Counted from the first letter of the stretch, positions 10,927 through 23,929 are shown. The stretch: DNA of 64,000 nt from Sclerotiophoma versabilis (GCA_012274445.1 JAAROD010000049.1:1550001-1614000), one strand, 5' to 3'. The notes: a model not told the origin generated them from the sequence alone. Translations and numbers: made by a program.

Positions 10927-12077
10927 TTACCTCCCAAGCCTCATCTCGACTTTGGCAAAGTTGTACAACGCTCTCAAGAAAACCTGGTAATTCACGCCCT
11001 TGTTGTCAGGAAGATGGCTGTGTTCATATTAGCTTGGTTCGAAAGCTGCAACATGGTCAAACTTACAAGATCTCCGTCAACCTCAACTGCCACGGCGGAT
11101 ACCCCTTTAGCTGCACCGTCGGGCTGAATAGAATCAAGAGATCCGGCTCACTGCTCACATGATCGCCCAATTGCGCATCAATCAAGTCCATGTTGATCTG
11201 TTCTTGTCGGACATCGCCCTTCTGCGCCATCTCTGCCAACGTCCGTGTGAGGTCGACGATAGTGTCTCGGCCATCGTGTTCAGAGAGTAGTAGAACAGTG
11301 AGGTGCTGGCGCTCTTCCTTGAGATCGCCGTTCAAGTCTGCATTCTGTGGAGGCGTGTTGGGTGGGGAGTAGGAGCTGAGATGGGGCGCGCGGAGGGAGA
11401 GGGTGGGCTTGCGACGGGGGCCGAAGTAGGCTTCGAGTGTGTTCCAGATGCTGGCGTGGGTTTGGGGCAGGTAGTTCTTAAGCGCACCTACACAATCGTT
11501 AGCATGCTCACACTTCAGAATCGCAGATGTTGAGTAATTGCCTACCAGTCCTCTCGTACACGCTCAGGAACGGGATCCCAGCCGATGCAGTCCAAGCTGC
11601 AATTTCGCATACGTCGTTGACCAGTCCTTCCAACCCAGCGTTTCCCTGGTGCTCATCGTCTTCTTGGTAGTCTACAATCACGCTCAAGTGCTTGGGCAGC
11701 TTTTGGAGCGACTTGACGTCGTGCGCGATGAATTCCGGTGTACGGTGGTGATACTTGAGCAGTTCAACAATCTTGCCCCTGACAAGTCTGTAGGCGCGGC
11801 GGAAGCGGAAGAAGACAGAGAAGAGTAGTGCGACAACGTGGTATACAAGGAAATGTATGGATGCGCGTATAGGACCCGTTCGCTTCTTGTGGCCTGATTT
11901 GCGACGTCGGCTAGCTGCAGCTTGCTTAGTTTCGCGGTCGGAGGAGGAAGTAGGCTCTGATGGTAGGAAGGGCTTCATGAGATCCTCGCGTTGTTGTGGT
12001 GTCAATTGCTTCCCTTGGTATGTGCCTCGGCGGAAGGCCGTTTCTTGCGTAGGCGTGATGCCCGTTGCCGAAGCCAT
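10927..12077 (-). CDS. NUS1: Dehydrodolichyl diphosphate synthase complex subunit Nus1
   Basis: Three exons on the minus strand, 12077-11546, 11487-11067 and 11017-10927, encode 347 residues. Intron 1 has a GTAGGC donor and GCTAACG branch; intron 2 has GTAAGT and CACAG. After a basic N-terminal region (RRRKSGHKKR) there is a hydrophobic membrane segment (about residues 74-92, FLVYHVVALLFSVFF). A divergent cis-prenyltransferase fold follows, with HLSVIVDYQED, SVYERTG, DLLILFSPTVQLKGYPPWQLRLTEIF and the C-terminal RLGR, which matches the RxG motif used by Nus1/NgBR subunits. Nus1 lacks the catalytic residues and activates its Rer2/Srt1-type partner at the ER to make the dolichol precursor for N-glycosylation. 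The partner gene is not in this window. Confidence 0.9.
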
Positions 12078-12790
12078 TGCGGGAGAGTTTGTTCTATATG
12101 CAGCAAATCAAAGGACAGTCGGTGTATGGAAAAGGAAAAAGAACAAACGGAAAGAAGCAATGAGTGCAGAGGAGGCGGTTGGGCGCAGTACGTGCTAGTT
12201 TGGCGGAGGGTGTGAGATCATATGGATCCGCAAAGTTGACAGGTTGAGCAGCCACGTTTTGTGGCGCCTCCACTGCTGCCGATTAGGCCGAGCAAGCGCA
12301 TCATTTTTGGGGGCTCAGCCTTGTCGAGGCGGTGCCATTGCGCGTTTGTTGTCGCAAGTGCCAAGGATGGCGAGGATCATGTCTGGCATGCTTTCGTGTG
12401 TAGGTCTTGGAACAAAGCAGCTGCAACATGGCTGATCTGATGTGCATGAGGTCAGTTGTCGGCAGCCAGCCGGGGTCAATCGTGGGACGCGGGGCGCAAG
12501 CCACACTTCGCGGCCTCGAGCCTTGGAGAGCTAGCAGTGGAGCGGTGATCAAATCAACAACACTAAACAACAATGAAATAGACGGTTGGGAGAAGTGCAT
12601 TCCACGCATCGCAAATTGATGGGTTTCACTTGAATGTTTATGAGACTCTCCATGGTTCACAGCTGCCCCAAGGCGCCAGCGTGAGGAAGCCACCACCTGG
12701 CCAGACAGCCGCGGTAGACCGGCGCGTCGTTCGCAGTCATCTTTACACTCTGACTGCGTGCGCGACTGGATTGCATTTCACGCCGTCAAG
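12078..12790. promoter_or_regulatory. Divergent NUS1 / SEC10 upstream region
   Basis: About 710 bp between the start codons of NUS1 (minus) and SEC10 (plus). It must hold both promoters. No clear TATA box or factor-site cluster was found, and the short open frames have no coding character. Confidence 0.4.
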
Positions 12791-15422
12791 ATGGCGAACC
12801 TCAATCCGGAGACCGCCTCTATCCTTACTCACACGACATCGAAGACAGCATCTGGTGGCCGCGCACCGCAGTTCACATTGGAGACCTTCTCGGTTGGCTA
12901 TCCCGAATTCTCGCCTCACTATATCGCACTGACTCCTGCAGAGCAAAGATTTCATAGTCAAAGACTTCATCGAAGATCTCTCCGACAGCGCCGTACCTGC
13001 TTCGCGAAAGTCTGCACCAGCCCCAAGTCAGCAGGCATTCGACCCTAAGCCCCTGATTCGCACCTTCGAACATGCCCTGAACCGCCTGAATAGCCAGTCT
13101 GAGGACTTGGAAGAGAGGGAGAACGAGCTTTCAGGAGCCGTCAGGCGCGCCGAAGCGCAACACAACCAGAACGTTGAGTCACTTGGGAGAAGGCTCGAGC
13201 AGGCTATCGATCGCTTCCAAAAACTGGACAGTTCACTCAATGGCAGCGACGACGGAGGATCAGATTCGGGAGGCAACATTGCCATGCGCATTGGAGAGAG
13301 GCTAGAAGAGCTGGACCGCCAGCGCAAGAGGGCAATGGACGCCAAATTCCTTATCGAGTGCTGGCAAGAGGTGAGCGAGCGAGGCGAGCTCAACATCCTG
13401 GAAGACCATCGCAGAAGTGGTGGCATTGTGCGTTGCGCCGAGATCGCGCGCCAGCTGCTAAGGATCAGCGCGCGTCTTGACCCTGACAATAACCAGCGTG
13501 CCAACGGTGTAGAACTGAACGGCAACAAGAGGAAGACATTGGCGCAGCAAAAACACAACACGAGAGAGGTCATCGAGAAGTTCCTGGAGAACTTAGAGCA
13601 AGACCTGCTCAGCAAGTTTGATGAGTGCTACAGAAGGCCGAATTACGATGGCATGCGCGACTGCGCAGTTGCGCTGAGAGGCTTCAGTGACGGGTCCAGT
13701 GTCATTGCAACCTACATCAGCCAGCATTCGTTCTTCATTGATCGCCATCAGCTTGTCTCGGAGGAGCTTGCACTAAACGATGAGGCCTGGGACGCCCTTC
13801 AAGATCCAGATATGGAACCGCCGCCTGTCGAACCCACATTACAGTCCCTGATCGACGAGGTTAGGATTGTCGTGCAAGAAGAATCTGTGGTCATTAAGCG
13901 GGCGTTTCCCTACTATGAAGAGGTGCTTATCAGATTTATCGAGCGCATCTTTCAGCAGTCGATACAGCAGCGGCTCGAGATGGTGCTGGATAAAGCGAAC
14001 GATCTTTCGAGTATTGCATTTTTGCGTGCGTTGGCAGCGTCGAGAGCCTATGTCACACAGCTTGTGGAAGACCTGAAAGCGCACGGTCTGACGGAGCACC
14101 CTGAGCCTGTCACATCCCAGGTTGCGGCTACTTTGGACCAACAGCTTGAGGAGCTCTTCTCTCGATATTTCATTGGGTCTTCGTATATTGAGCGAGAGAA
14201 GAAAAATCTGGAAGAATTGTATTCTTCTCTTCTTCTTAAATTCACAATTTATCACTCTCGCCGAAGAAAGATGCCCACATCATATTTTGGGTCACTAGCG
14301 CAACGTGGCAAGGAACTTGCATCGTCTGCACGAGATGCATACATGGATCGATTAGAGAGCACTGATCTGCCCGCCAGTCAAAAAGCGACTCTTCTTCGAA
14401 TTGCAGGTGTGAAGGAGGATCAGCAAGCCAAGCAGGATATTGAAGTCACAGACGAGGATGGGAAGCTGTCTTTAACAACCGCGAAGCGTATGTTGAAGTG
14501 GTTGGCAGAAGGTGTTGGAAGGGGGCTGGAATTGTCACCTGGCAATGAGACTCCCAAGGACGTGCAGAACCTACTCAATCTGTTATTGCAACAAATGGGT
14601 GAGATTTACCTTGAGACTGCTCTCGACGCGTAAGTGCCTATCACCCTTCAATTTGTTTTGTGCTGACTGTCAGGAAGTGCCTCCGATCACGCTGCATCAC
14701 AAGAGAACTCGAAGACACCGCCCGATCTCACCCACCTTTCATCACTCCATGCTATTACCACGATCTTACATCTCCTTCAGCAAACTATTACCACGATCCT
14801 GCTCCCGCTCTGCACGCCAAACCTGACGATTCGACGCGAAATCGAAAAGTCAACAAACACCACAATGGCAACACTAGAAGCAAAACTATCCAATATCCTG
14901 AACCTTACTCTAACAGCATCACTCAATTGGGTGAGCAGATGTCTAGCACAGCAGAAGAAAACCGACTTCCGACCCAAAGATGATGCCGACCTTATGGTCA
15001 CAAGCGAAACAGCGGCCTGCCGCGAAGTTGCCGCTTTCCTTACGCGTGTCGCCCAGCAAGCGAGCGGTGCACTATCTGGCCGTAACTTATCGCTCTTTCT
15101 TGCGGAGCTTGCACGAGGCCTGCGTGCGCTTGTTTTATCAAACCTGCTCAAGTTCACCGTATCTCAGGTTGGCGGTCTTAGTGTGTCCAAGGACATGAAT
15201 CGATACGCAGAGCTTGTACGTGGTTGGCCCACTGGCGATGAGCTGGAACCTGGGGCTATGGATGTGCTCAGTGATGTGAGCACATTGTTCATCATCGGAC
15301 CAGAAGCATTAAGAGACAGGCTCAGAGGTGCAGGTCAAGATGCTCAGGAGTTGAAGCTCTTTATTGCCAGAAGAGAGGATGTGAGTAGCGTTGGTGTGCA
15401 GAGTGTGCTTAACGGAATGTAA
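12791..15422 (+). CDS. SEC10: Exocyst complex component Sec10
   Basis: Three exons, 12791-12892, 12942-14629 and 14678-15422, encode 844 residues, the usual Sec10 length. Intron 1 (49 nt) has a weak GTTGGC donor but its removal joins TLETFS to SKDFIVKDFIEDLSD, a conserved Sec10 start. Intron 2 uses GTAAGT and must end at GGAAG (14677) rather than the CAG four bases earlier, because only that acceptor continues into LDAASDHAASQENS and the frame through STNTTMATLEAKL. The protein is helical throughout, with an N-terminal coiled coil (about residues 70-130) and long helical bundles (LEMVLDKANDLSSIAFL, GLRALVLSNLLKFTVS). Sec10 links the exocyst to secretory vesicles and is needed for tethering at growth sites such as hyphal tips. 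Confidence 0.92.
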
Positions 15423-15759
15423 GGGGAGTTAGACTATCCACAATCATGTTCCCATGCTACAACCAAGCGATTTGTCAACTTGCACTACCTTTCAGCAAGG
15501 TCAATACGTACATACTCGAATTATATGCATGTACTGCTACACTTCAGGACCAGGTTGTTGTGATCTCAGACGTAATCCGACCAGCCGGCCGACGGCCCGA
15601 GTTCCTTCCTGAAGCTTATCACGAGCTCGGTCCTTCCCCGCAAGTCGACACGAAAGCAAAGAGTCCCGGGAACCTTTCACTTCGTGTTCGCGTTCGTGAT
15701 GGCTTTTGTGTTGGATGTAAACTACTCTTTGCGCGATCTAAAGACTACAGAAGCGAACA
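15423..15759. other. Short intergenic region
   Basis: 3' flank of SEC10 and upstream region of the DUF202 gene, about 340 bp. No feature supported. Confidence 0.5.
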
Positions 15760-16662
15760 ATGACCAGGTCGGGCCATGAGCAAAACGCTGCAGCGCTGCA
15801 CGACTGCACGCGTCGCGTTCCCCATCCAGACTCCGAGGAAGCTGTACAAATAGAACACCGACGCGTTGCGCAAGAGTTGGAACCATTCAAGCGCCACGAA
15901 GCATCAAGAGCAGTCTCATATACGTCCAACAAGCATAACGATGCCCTTTTACAAACGCACCAAACATCGAACAGGAGTTCAACTGCGTCTAACGCGCCAC
16001 TTCAAGACCGTGATTCCTTAGAAAGCTATGCCACTACGCAGCCAGATGCATTGCAGTCTCAAGGTAGCTCCATCCGAGAGGGGCACTGGTATAGCCCAGT
16101 CTTGAGGTTCTGGACAACGCATGTCAGGTACGGCACTACAGTACGTTTTGCTTGATAGATTGTTGACCCACGATAGTCTCACCATCGATGAAGGAGCTCA
16201 TAGAGACCACCTAGGTATTGCACCCTTTTACAGCTTAAGTACGGCATTATTCTAATAGCGTTCAGCACTCGAGCGCACCTTTCTCGGTTACCTACGAACC
16301 TCTTTGATCCTCGTCATGACTGGCGTCATCATCGCACAGCTCTTTCGAATCCAACGAGCTCTGCATCCAAACCCTGAGATTGGATTCTACGTCATTGGTG
16401 AGCCGCTCAGTGTGGCATTCATCGGCATGGCGATCTTTGTACTTCTTGTTGGAGCAATCCGGTTTTGGAGGCTGCAATATGCTTTGATCAGAGGGAAGGC
16501 ACTTGCTGGCGGATGGGAGGTCTTTGCTATTATGGCCATGAGCGCTCTTGTGAGTAGAACTGCATATGGCTGGACTGGAAACTAGGACGGCACTGATATT
16601 TCTAGCTGCTGGTAGCGACGTTTGCGCTAGTATTGGCTATTAACATTGACAAGGCAAAGTAG
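15760..16662 (+). CDS. DUF202-domain small membrane protein
   Basis: Four exons, 15760-16127, 16177-16214, 16266-16549 and 16606-16662, give 248 residues. The first 115 residues are hydrophilic and Ser/Gln/Glu-rich, probably cytosolic and disordered. The C-terminal half begins with the DUF202 pattern DHLALERTFLGYLRTSLIL and has three predicted membrane helices (about residues 145-162, 177-200 and 218-242, ending in AINIDKAK). DUF202 proteins (related to bacterial YidH) are widespread in fungi; Vtc1-like proteins of the vacuolar polyphosphate polymerase share this fold. The N-terminal extension and absence of SPX or CYTH domains mean this is not a Vtc2-4 subunit. The exact function is not known. 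Each splice junction restores the frame, including the 38-nt second exon. Confidence 0.82.
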
Positions 16663-17220
16663 TAACTTTCAATCACAGTGATCACGTACATAACGACGAC
16701 GTACCACATCGAAGTTGAGAACTCAAGTCAGCAGATATGACGAAGAGTCAGACATGTGCAGGGTTGCAGCAAGCTACTCCAACAAATTGGAGTCGGAGAT
16801 GTGATATGAGAATGCAGATAAGGTATATCAAGCATCTGTCGCACCATTGCGCCACTCTTATCTGCACGTTTGGGAAGCGTGCATTGGGTACCTTGCTCGA
16901 TCTGCGCATCCTAGTACAAACTCGGCAATCCGTATCAACAACCCCAGATGTTCGACGCGGAGATAGACACTTGCACCTACCACACCTTATCGCAACTGCC
17001 GACCAGAGTGGAGTAAGGCCGTTGACTTATCGTAGTTGTGTCGCAATCTACTCCAACTTTACTCCAACGCCGTACTCAACATCTCGTTGGCCAGTCACGA
17101 TGTCCTACCAACCAGATGCAATTCTTGACCCTAAGATTCAAGTAACGGCAAGATCGATATAAGGAATCATAGACACCCTCTGAGCACCTTACGGACAAGT
17201 TCTAAAATCTACTGCTTGCA
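16663..17220 (+). promoter_or_regulatory. DUR3 upstream region with clustered GATA-factor cores
   Basis: Within 215 bp there are four GATAAG cores (one as GATAAG at 16817-16822, three as CTTATC at 16857-16862, 16986-16991 and 17026-17031) plus AGATAG at 16961-16966. They lie about 190-400 bp before the DUR3 start codon. Clustered HGATAR sites are the binding sites of AreA/NIT2-type nitrogen regulators, which control urea uptake in other ascomycetes. That this promoter responds to nitrogen is inferred. Confidence 0.55.
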
Positions 17221-19457
17221 ATGGCAGATTCCGCGGTAGCCATACTGCCTGTCGGCGCCGGTTATGGTAGGCTCACATCCCGCCATCACGATGAACAATG
17301 CTGACATCTCTTTAGGCGTCGTCGTTGGCATCGGCTTCTTTTTCGCCTTCTTAATGATGGGCATTTCGTGGATGCAGAATCGATATACTGCGTATTCGAC
17401 AAAACAGTCGGAGGAGTTCAACACAGCATCTCGGTCTGTCAAGCCAGGCCTTATAGCTTCTGGAATCGTATCGGCATGGACTTGGGCAGCTACGTTGCTG
17501 CAGTCAAGCACGGTGAGTTGGAAGATTTTATACATTTCGAATTGTTGGCTGACTCATTTGAGGTCGCATACACGTATGGAGTTGCCGGTCCTTTCTGGTA
17601 CGCAGCAGGAGCGACTGTGCAGATTCTCGTATTCTCCATTTTGGCTTGCAAAGTCAAACAAAATGCGCCACGATGCCACACCTATCTTGAGATCATCAAT
17701 GCTAGATACGGCCGCCTAGCGCATCTAGTGTTCATGGTCTTTGCCTTTATTACGAACATCCTTGTTGGCAGCCAGCTTCTGCTTGGTGGCAGTGCTGTCG
17801 TCACTGCCTTGACAGGCATGAACGTCTACGCTGCCATCTTCCTCATTCCCGTCGGTAGGTCAGTTTGTTTTTTCCCGCAATGATTATAGCTGATCTGATC
17901 AGGCGTATGCGCTTACGTGATCCTTGGAGGTCTTCGGGCCACTTTCTTGTGCGACTACTCACACACTTTGATTTTGATGATCATCATTTTGTACTTCATG
18001 TTCCACGCCTACGCTACAAGCGATCTCATCGGCTCGCCAAGTGCTATGTATGACCTTCTGAGGAGCGCTGCAACCTCACGGCCCATCGATGGTAACCATG
18101 AGGGCTCCTACGTCACTTTGAAATCTAACTTTGGCCTGATCTTTGGCGTCATTCAACTTTGCTCTGGATCTGGTACAGTTTTCCTTGATCAAGCGTACTG
18201 GCAACGAGCGATCGCCTCTCAGCCTTCCACAGCAGTGAAGGCGTACATCCTTGGTGGTATTGCTTGGTTCGCAATTCCGTTTGGATTCTCGACAACACTG
18301 GGACTAGCTGCAGCAGCACTTACTGACCACCCAAGCTTTCCTACATATCCCAACGTACCCAGCGCGCACGAGATATCGTCCGGTCTTGCGGCACCTTACG
18401 CGGCCATTGCGTTGTTGGGAAAGAACGGCGCGGCTGCGCTGCTAATTGTATTGTTCATGGCAGTTACATCTTGTGCCTCAGCAGAGCTCATTGCGACGTC
18501 CAGCCTTCTGACGTTCGACGTTTACAAGGCCTACATCCAGCCCAAAGCTACGCCGCAACAACTTATATTCGTGTCGCACATTATGATCTGTGTGTTTGGT
18601 TTGATCATGGCGGTCTTTGCATGCATCTGGAATGCCGCAACCATCGACCTTGGGTGGCTCTTCTTGTAAGTAGATGATAGCTCTCTTGCTGCATGATTAT
18701 ACTAACTTATCATAGAGTCATGGGCCTACTGATCGGAGGTGCAGTGTTCCCCGCTGCATTCTCCATTATCTGGAAGAAGCAAACCCGCCTTGGAGCCATC
18801 TCAGGATGCCTTTCTGGTCTTGCTGCTGGCCTCATTGCCTGGCTGACGACAGCATATCGTTACTACGGTGAAATCACTGTTACCACAACTGGCAGCGAGT
18901 ACGCTACACTTGCAGGCAATTTGGCTGCGATCATGACAGGCCTCATCGTAACTACCGTAATCTCACTCATCAAACCAGACGATTTTGACTGGGAGATCAC
19001 ACGAGCCATCAACGCCATACCTGTGAGCGAAGGAATCAAGCAGACTGGTATCGAGATACCAGAGGACACTGCCTTGGCGTCCGAACACAAGAAGGAGGAT
19101 AGCAAGACCGCCCCTCCCTCTCCTATCACCACTCCTTCCGAGGTTGATGCCGAAGCTGATCTCCACGTCTCTGCCAGCGCCGCCGATGATTCGCCGTCGT
19201 CCCTTCGCAGCGCTTTCAAACTCGCTTGCATTTCCTCCTTCGTTTTGACCTTCATTCTTGACTTCCTTCTTCCAATGCCCATGTTCTTCAGCCAATACGT
19301 CTTTAGCAAAGGCTTCTTTACCGCGTGGGTGATTGTCAGCTTTGTGTGGGTGTTTGTGAGTAGTGCCATTAGCTGCTTTTTGCCGATTTGGGAGACGAGG
19401 ACGTTCTGGGGCAAGTTATGGAAGAAAATCAGGAGTGGAGATGTTGATGGCCGGTGA
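17221..19457 (+). CDS. DUR3: Urea/polyamine-proton symporter Dur3 (SSS family)
   Basis: Five exons (17221-17266, 17316-17512, 17563-17854, 17903-18665, 18716-19457) encode 679 residues. All introns are 48-50 nt with GT-AG ends and restore the frame. The protein is a many-helix transporter with Dur3/sodium-solute-symporter features: GYGVVVGIGFFFAFLM at the start, RSVKPGLIASGIVSAWTWAATLLQSST, AYTYGVAGPFWYAAGATVQI, LGGLRATFLCDY, and FGVIQLCSGSGTVFLDQAYWQRAIAS. A hydrophilic loop (about residues 550-600) precedes two last membrane segments. Fungal Dur3 imports urea across the plasma membrane and can carry polyamines. Upstream GATA cores suggest nitrogen control. Substrate assignment is by family and not directly visible; other SSS members transport different solutes, but the motifs fit Dur3 best. 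Confidence 0.88.
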
Positions 19458-22296
19458 GGCGAATGTCTATGGTGAACGCAAACTGTATCTGTAGTGCGGT
19501 ATTTTGACACACTTTGTACCTTTGCTTGTGTTTTTGTGGATTCGACAGAGGTCGATGTGTAGCAAGCGAATACTGAGCTTCTTCTATTCCTACTGCAAAG
19601 ACCAATACCAATATTATAACACGACTTCCGGATACTTCTCCTTGTGCAAATGGCGCCTAGAATCGATAAACCACACAGCCAACCCCCGAAGCCCGCATCT
19701 TCGGGCAGTAACAAGAAGAGCAAGGAAGCGCAAAATTCCAAGCCCACTAGCACAAAGGAACCCGCTTCCACCCCATGCTAACCAAGTACGTTAGAGATGC
19801 TACGATTATTAAGCACGCCCACGAACGTACTGACCATTTTAACAGTGTTAAGCATAATCCTTTCCATCCACCTATTCCCCACCTGCCATGCGAAGTCCAT
19901 AACGGGATCTAACATTTGCTCTTGCATGACACGCCACCAATCCCACCTCTCCCACCATCATCAGTAGATCCAAGGACTACGACGAGAGGACTCGGGAGCA
20001 TTGCATCCAGCGCCAGAGTCCGTCACGTGTCTGTCACATCTACGCAGGAGACCGTGTTGTCGCCATATATCCTCAGTCCGCCTCTGGTTCTGCGGTTCGC
20101 ATGTTCTTTAGATAGGGTCGGAAAAGACTCGTTCTCCAAGACTCGTCCTTCATGGACGGGACTCCACGGATTTGAAGACCGCAATTCGCTGCGTTCGGTT
20201 CAAGCATCCCTGCCTGGCAAAGCGCACCGAACTACACGCACAGATACGGAGTGTCGCATATGCAGACTTTCCCCGGTCTGGGGAAGGTGATTACTGCGTC
20301 ATCGTGTAGAGACTGCGACAAGTCATCGAGCATTTGCAGTCTGCACCCGGAATCACGCCAGCAGGAAGAGACCGTCGGTGAAGTCCGATTAAGGAACCCA
20401 AAGAAGAGCGTGTAATTGAAGGACTGTGATGATGGTGATTCGAGCGCAAGAAACTGTCCTATCGTTATCGTGTTTTAGTGTGTGAATCAAACTATGAATA
20501 CTTTGAATACCGATGAAGGATTCTAATCTGACATTTTTATCGACCATCATTGCGCTGGGCAGGGATACGAGACTCTCGTCGCACGTGGAGGAGTAGAATA
20601 TCGTGTTGATGCCGTGCAGAGAGATGGACTGCATGGCATACTGTCAATCCGTAATGTCCCATTCTGAAAATATGAAGCCGTTGAACGGACTATGTTGCCT
20701 TTTGAAGAGAGCGAAGTCTTGGCTGGGTGGGAAGTGACGAAATCGATGTGTGGAAATGTGAGATCTTGTCGGTACTTGTACAACACGGGCAAAGGGTCTG
20801 TCGCAATGTCCACTGCATTCAGACTCGTGTATCGTCGTCTATTGGCATGTAAGTGTCGGGCGTTGCGTGAGGATAGACCAGAATTCGTCAAAATCAGGTG
20901 GGACGAAAACAGTGAATCCCTCCCATGCAAGTCATTCAGGATCGTCCGGCATATTTCTGGTCGACCTTTATCCGTATCTTCTCCCGCCGAGCATTGGTGG
21001 GCTGAGCACCTTGATGGCTCAAATCCTTGAGCTGCCTCTTTGAGATAAGAGGTGGGTATTTCGAAGTCTCTCTGTGGATTTTGCTTGACACAAGCGTCTT
21101 GGTGTTACTCCTACAACTGAGTTTTCATCCATGTGGCGATGGCTGTAGAGTTAATACGCGCTTACGGTTCTTCTCGATGGGTGCCAGAAGTAACGATGTT
21201 CCCGCGACTGGACCTGGAATCGGAGCTGTGATATTGGTCTTGGGGTCAAAAGTACAGTCCAAAAGGCTGCTACACGATGGCGTGAACTCGTGCGCAACCA
21301 GGATACCGTGAAGCATGTGTCCAGTGTGTCTTTGACCTCGGTCCCGGGTGCTTCCACAATAGTGCACACCGCAAGTCTGATTGTTCTGGCTACACGACTA
21401 AGAAACAAGGATCTTCGATGACTTCTCGGACGGTCTTTCCTGGCCCAGGAATTCCAAACGTTGCTGTTCTTTGCGTAGCGTCCACTGCCACGTTGGTATT
21501 TCTCCGGGTGGCGCGTGTAGATTCGAGCTAAAGATCACGACCAAACCGTGTTCACAATTCGTCCCGCAAACCACACGTGCCTTCTCGAAACATCGCCAGT
21601 GTGCGCAGTGGCAGGCCATTCAGCCACAAAGAGGAATTTGCACGACGTTTGGACGTTGGACTTTTGGTGGCACGGTAGAGGCCCGCAAACGGCAAAGCAA
21701 ACATGTGGATCGCCTGCGGATGCGGCTCCCGTGCTTGGATTGATGGAATGATGGACTGATTCGGATTGGCCCCTCACAAGACCTCCACTTCTTGCCGTCA
21801 AAACCTACTACGTAGCAGAATTTGAGTTTTACACGGTGGACGCCTGGGCAGTTTTCTCTCGCCGCTGCTGACCAAGCTGAGCACACAGTCTGGTAGGCGT
21901 GGAGTACTGTTGGAAGAGGCTGAATTGTCAAGATAGAGGAGTCTGGGAGGAATGTCAAACAGTTTGTCTTGGCTAGATCGCTGTGCAACCCCGAGGCTGA
22001 TGTGTGAGACGATGGATGGGGCATGGGTTGTCTGCAGATTGGGGAAGGCGTGAGCCTTGACGCAATTGGGGGCAGGAAGCAGCGTCCGTGCGCTCATTTA
22101 TGGGTGATTGCTCGTCCGTGCATCACGACTCTCGCCCGCGCATTGCCTAACACCCCACCGCCACACCGCGGTCGAGTCTTAAAGAGCCTTGTCTTCGCCG
22201 TTTCTGAGTCGTTCGTGAAGACCCTGGCCGCAACGGCCCTGCACTCCCCTCACACCTCCATAGTCACACGGGCGAGCGTGCTCCGACAACGCAACC
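19458..22296. other. Long intergenic region (2.8 kb)
   Basis: No convincing gene. A small plus-strand open frame at 19650-19781 (43 codons, Ser/Lys/Pro-rich) has coding-like composition but no family match and a doubtful end. The rest has only short scattered open frames. It presumably includes the ZRC1 promoter and leader. Confidence 0.5.
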
Positions 22297-23929
22297 ATGG
22301 GGCTCTCCAAATCGACGCGCATCATGATACTGCTGGGTATCGACTCGGCTTTTTTCCTGCTGGAACTGGTAGTTGGCTATGCGGTGCATTCGCTGGCCCT
22401 GGTCGCCGACTCTTTCCACATGGTATGGCGTCTCGGCTACGTGTTGGGAGGGGCCGTTGCTGATTCTAGTGCAGCTAAACGATGTCATATCGCTTCTGGT
22501 CGGGCTTTGGGCAGTGAAGGTCGCAAACGAGAAAACCAACTCGAAGCGATACACATATGGGGTAAGCAGGAACTGATGCTGGCGCTGGAACAGTACTAAC
22601 GGGATGTAGTGGCAACGCGCAGAGATCCTTGGCGCTCTTGTAAACGGCGTCTTCCTGGTCGCACTGTGTCTCTCCATCTTCCTAGAAGCCATCCAGCGAT
22701 TCGTTGAACCCCAGGAAGTTTCGCAACCTAAGCTCGTTCTCATCGTCGGCTCTCTCGGTCTCGCTTCAAACCTCGTTGGCCTGGTACTCTTCCACGACGT
22801 CGGACACAGCCACGGACCAGGTGGTCATTCGCACGGGCATGGCGACGAGCACTCCCACGCTGAGGAAGGGCATGCGCATGGAGTCGAGGCGCACGACCAT
22901 GCACACGATCATACACACGACCACGCACACGACCACACCCATGAGGAGAGCAGTTCTGTGCAAGCCCCACGGCCACGCCGCAAGTCAGCTTCTGGCAAGC
23001 GCGGCCACCGCCACGTTCGATCAGGATCCCAGGGATATTCTACTCTGGACGAGATCTACGTACACCCTTCGTCTTTCAGGAACAGCATCATCGAGTCTTC
23101 GCGCCAGGAGGTCGACGACGCCGATGTCAGTGAGAGCGGTGATGACCAGCCAACCGAGCACACTGCTCTTCTAGGCAAGAGCAACGGCCACTCGCACTCG
23201 CACGCGCCGAAGAAGGATCACCACAAGAGCCACAACCATGCCAAACCCAAAGAACAGAAGGCTAGCGGTGGACATGGACACTCTCATGGCGACTTGAACA
23301 TGCGCGGTGTCTTCCTCCACGTACTCGGCGACGCTCTGGGTAACGTTGGTGTCATTGCAACGGCCTTGTTCATCTGGCTGACCGATTTCTCGTGGAGGTT
23401 CTACGCCGACCCACTTGTTTCTCTTATTATTACCGTCATCATTCTCCTCTCGGCTATTCCGCTATGCAAGGCTGCATCTCGCATTCTGCTCCAAGCTGTT
23501 CCTGAGAACCTTTCTATTGACGAGATCAAGGAAGACGTTATGGATCTTGATGGCATCATTTCCTGCCACCACCTGCATGTCTGGCAGCTCTCGGACACTA
23601 AGCTTATCGCTTCGCTTCACATCCAGGTCGACTTCGACTTCAAGGGTGAGGGCTCAGCACGCTACATGACTCTTGCCCGCCAAGTTCGCGAATGCCTACA
23701 CGAGTATGGTATTCATTCCTCTACTATCCAACCCGAGTTCTGTCTCGACGCAACGCACGATCATTCGGCAGCCGGCTCAGAAGATGAAGCCACAAACCCT
23801 AAGGCACCCAGTGTCAAGGGCGAGCCAGAGACTTGTCTGCTCGAGTGTCCGGACAGCTGCGGCAATGCGAAGCAGTGCTGTGAACCAGGTCAGAAAGGTT
23901 GTAAGGGCAGCAACGGCTCATCAGCCTAG
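22297..23929 (+). CDS. ZRC1: CDF-family zinc transporter (Zrc1/Cot1 type)
   Basis: Three exons, 22297-22422, 22475-22561 and 22610-23929, encode 510 residues. Intron 1 splits the first HxxxD metal site (ADSFHM|LNDV); intron 2 has a perfect TACTAAC branch site. Six membrane helices are visible, with the second HxxxD site at HVLGDALGN. The long loop between helices 4 and 5 is His-rich (repeats of HSHGHG, HDHTHDHAH, and later GHSHSH and GHGHSHG), as in vacuolar Zrc1/Cot1. The C-terminal cytosolic domain contains ISCHHLHVWQLSD and is followed by a Cys-rich tail (CLLECPDSCGNAKQCC) that could bind metal. Family members move cytosolic zinc into the vacuole in exchange for protons and give zinc, and sometimes cobalt or cadmium, tolerance. 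Length and domain order are normal. Confidence 0.93.

Noticed and set aside
14671..14677. CAG at 14671-14673 as acceptor of SEC10 intron 2
   Set aside because: Using it shifts the frame away from the conserved Sec10 C-terminal half; the AG at 14677 keeps it.
18863..19771. 302-codon minus-strand frame
   Set aside because: Lies antisense to the last DUR3 exon and its residues mirror the transporter codons; no independent coding signal.
19650..19781. 43-codon Ser/Lys/Pro-rich plus-strand frame
   Set aside because: Short, low complexity and without homology; possible splice continuations are ambiguous.
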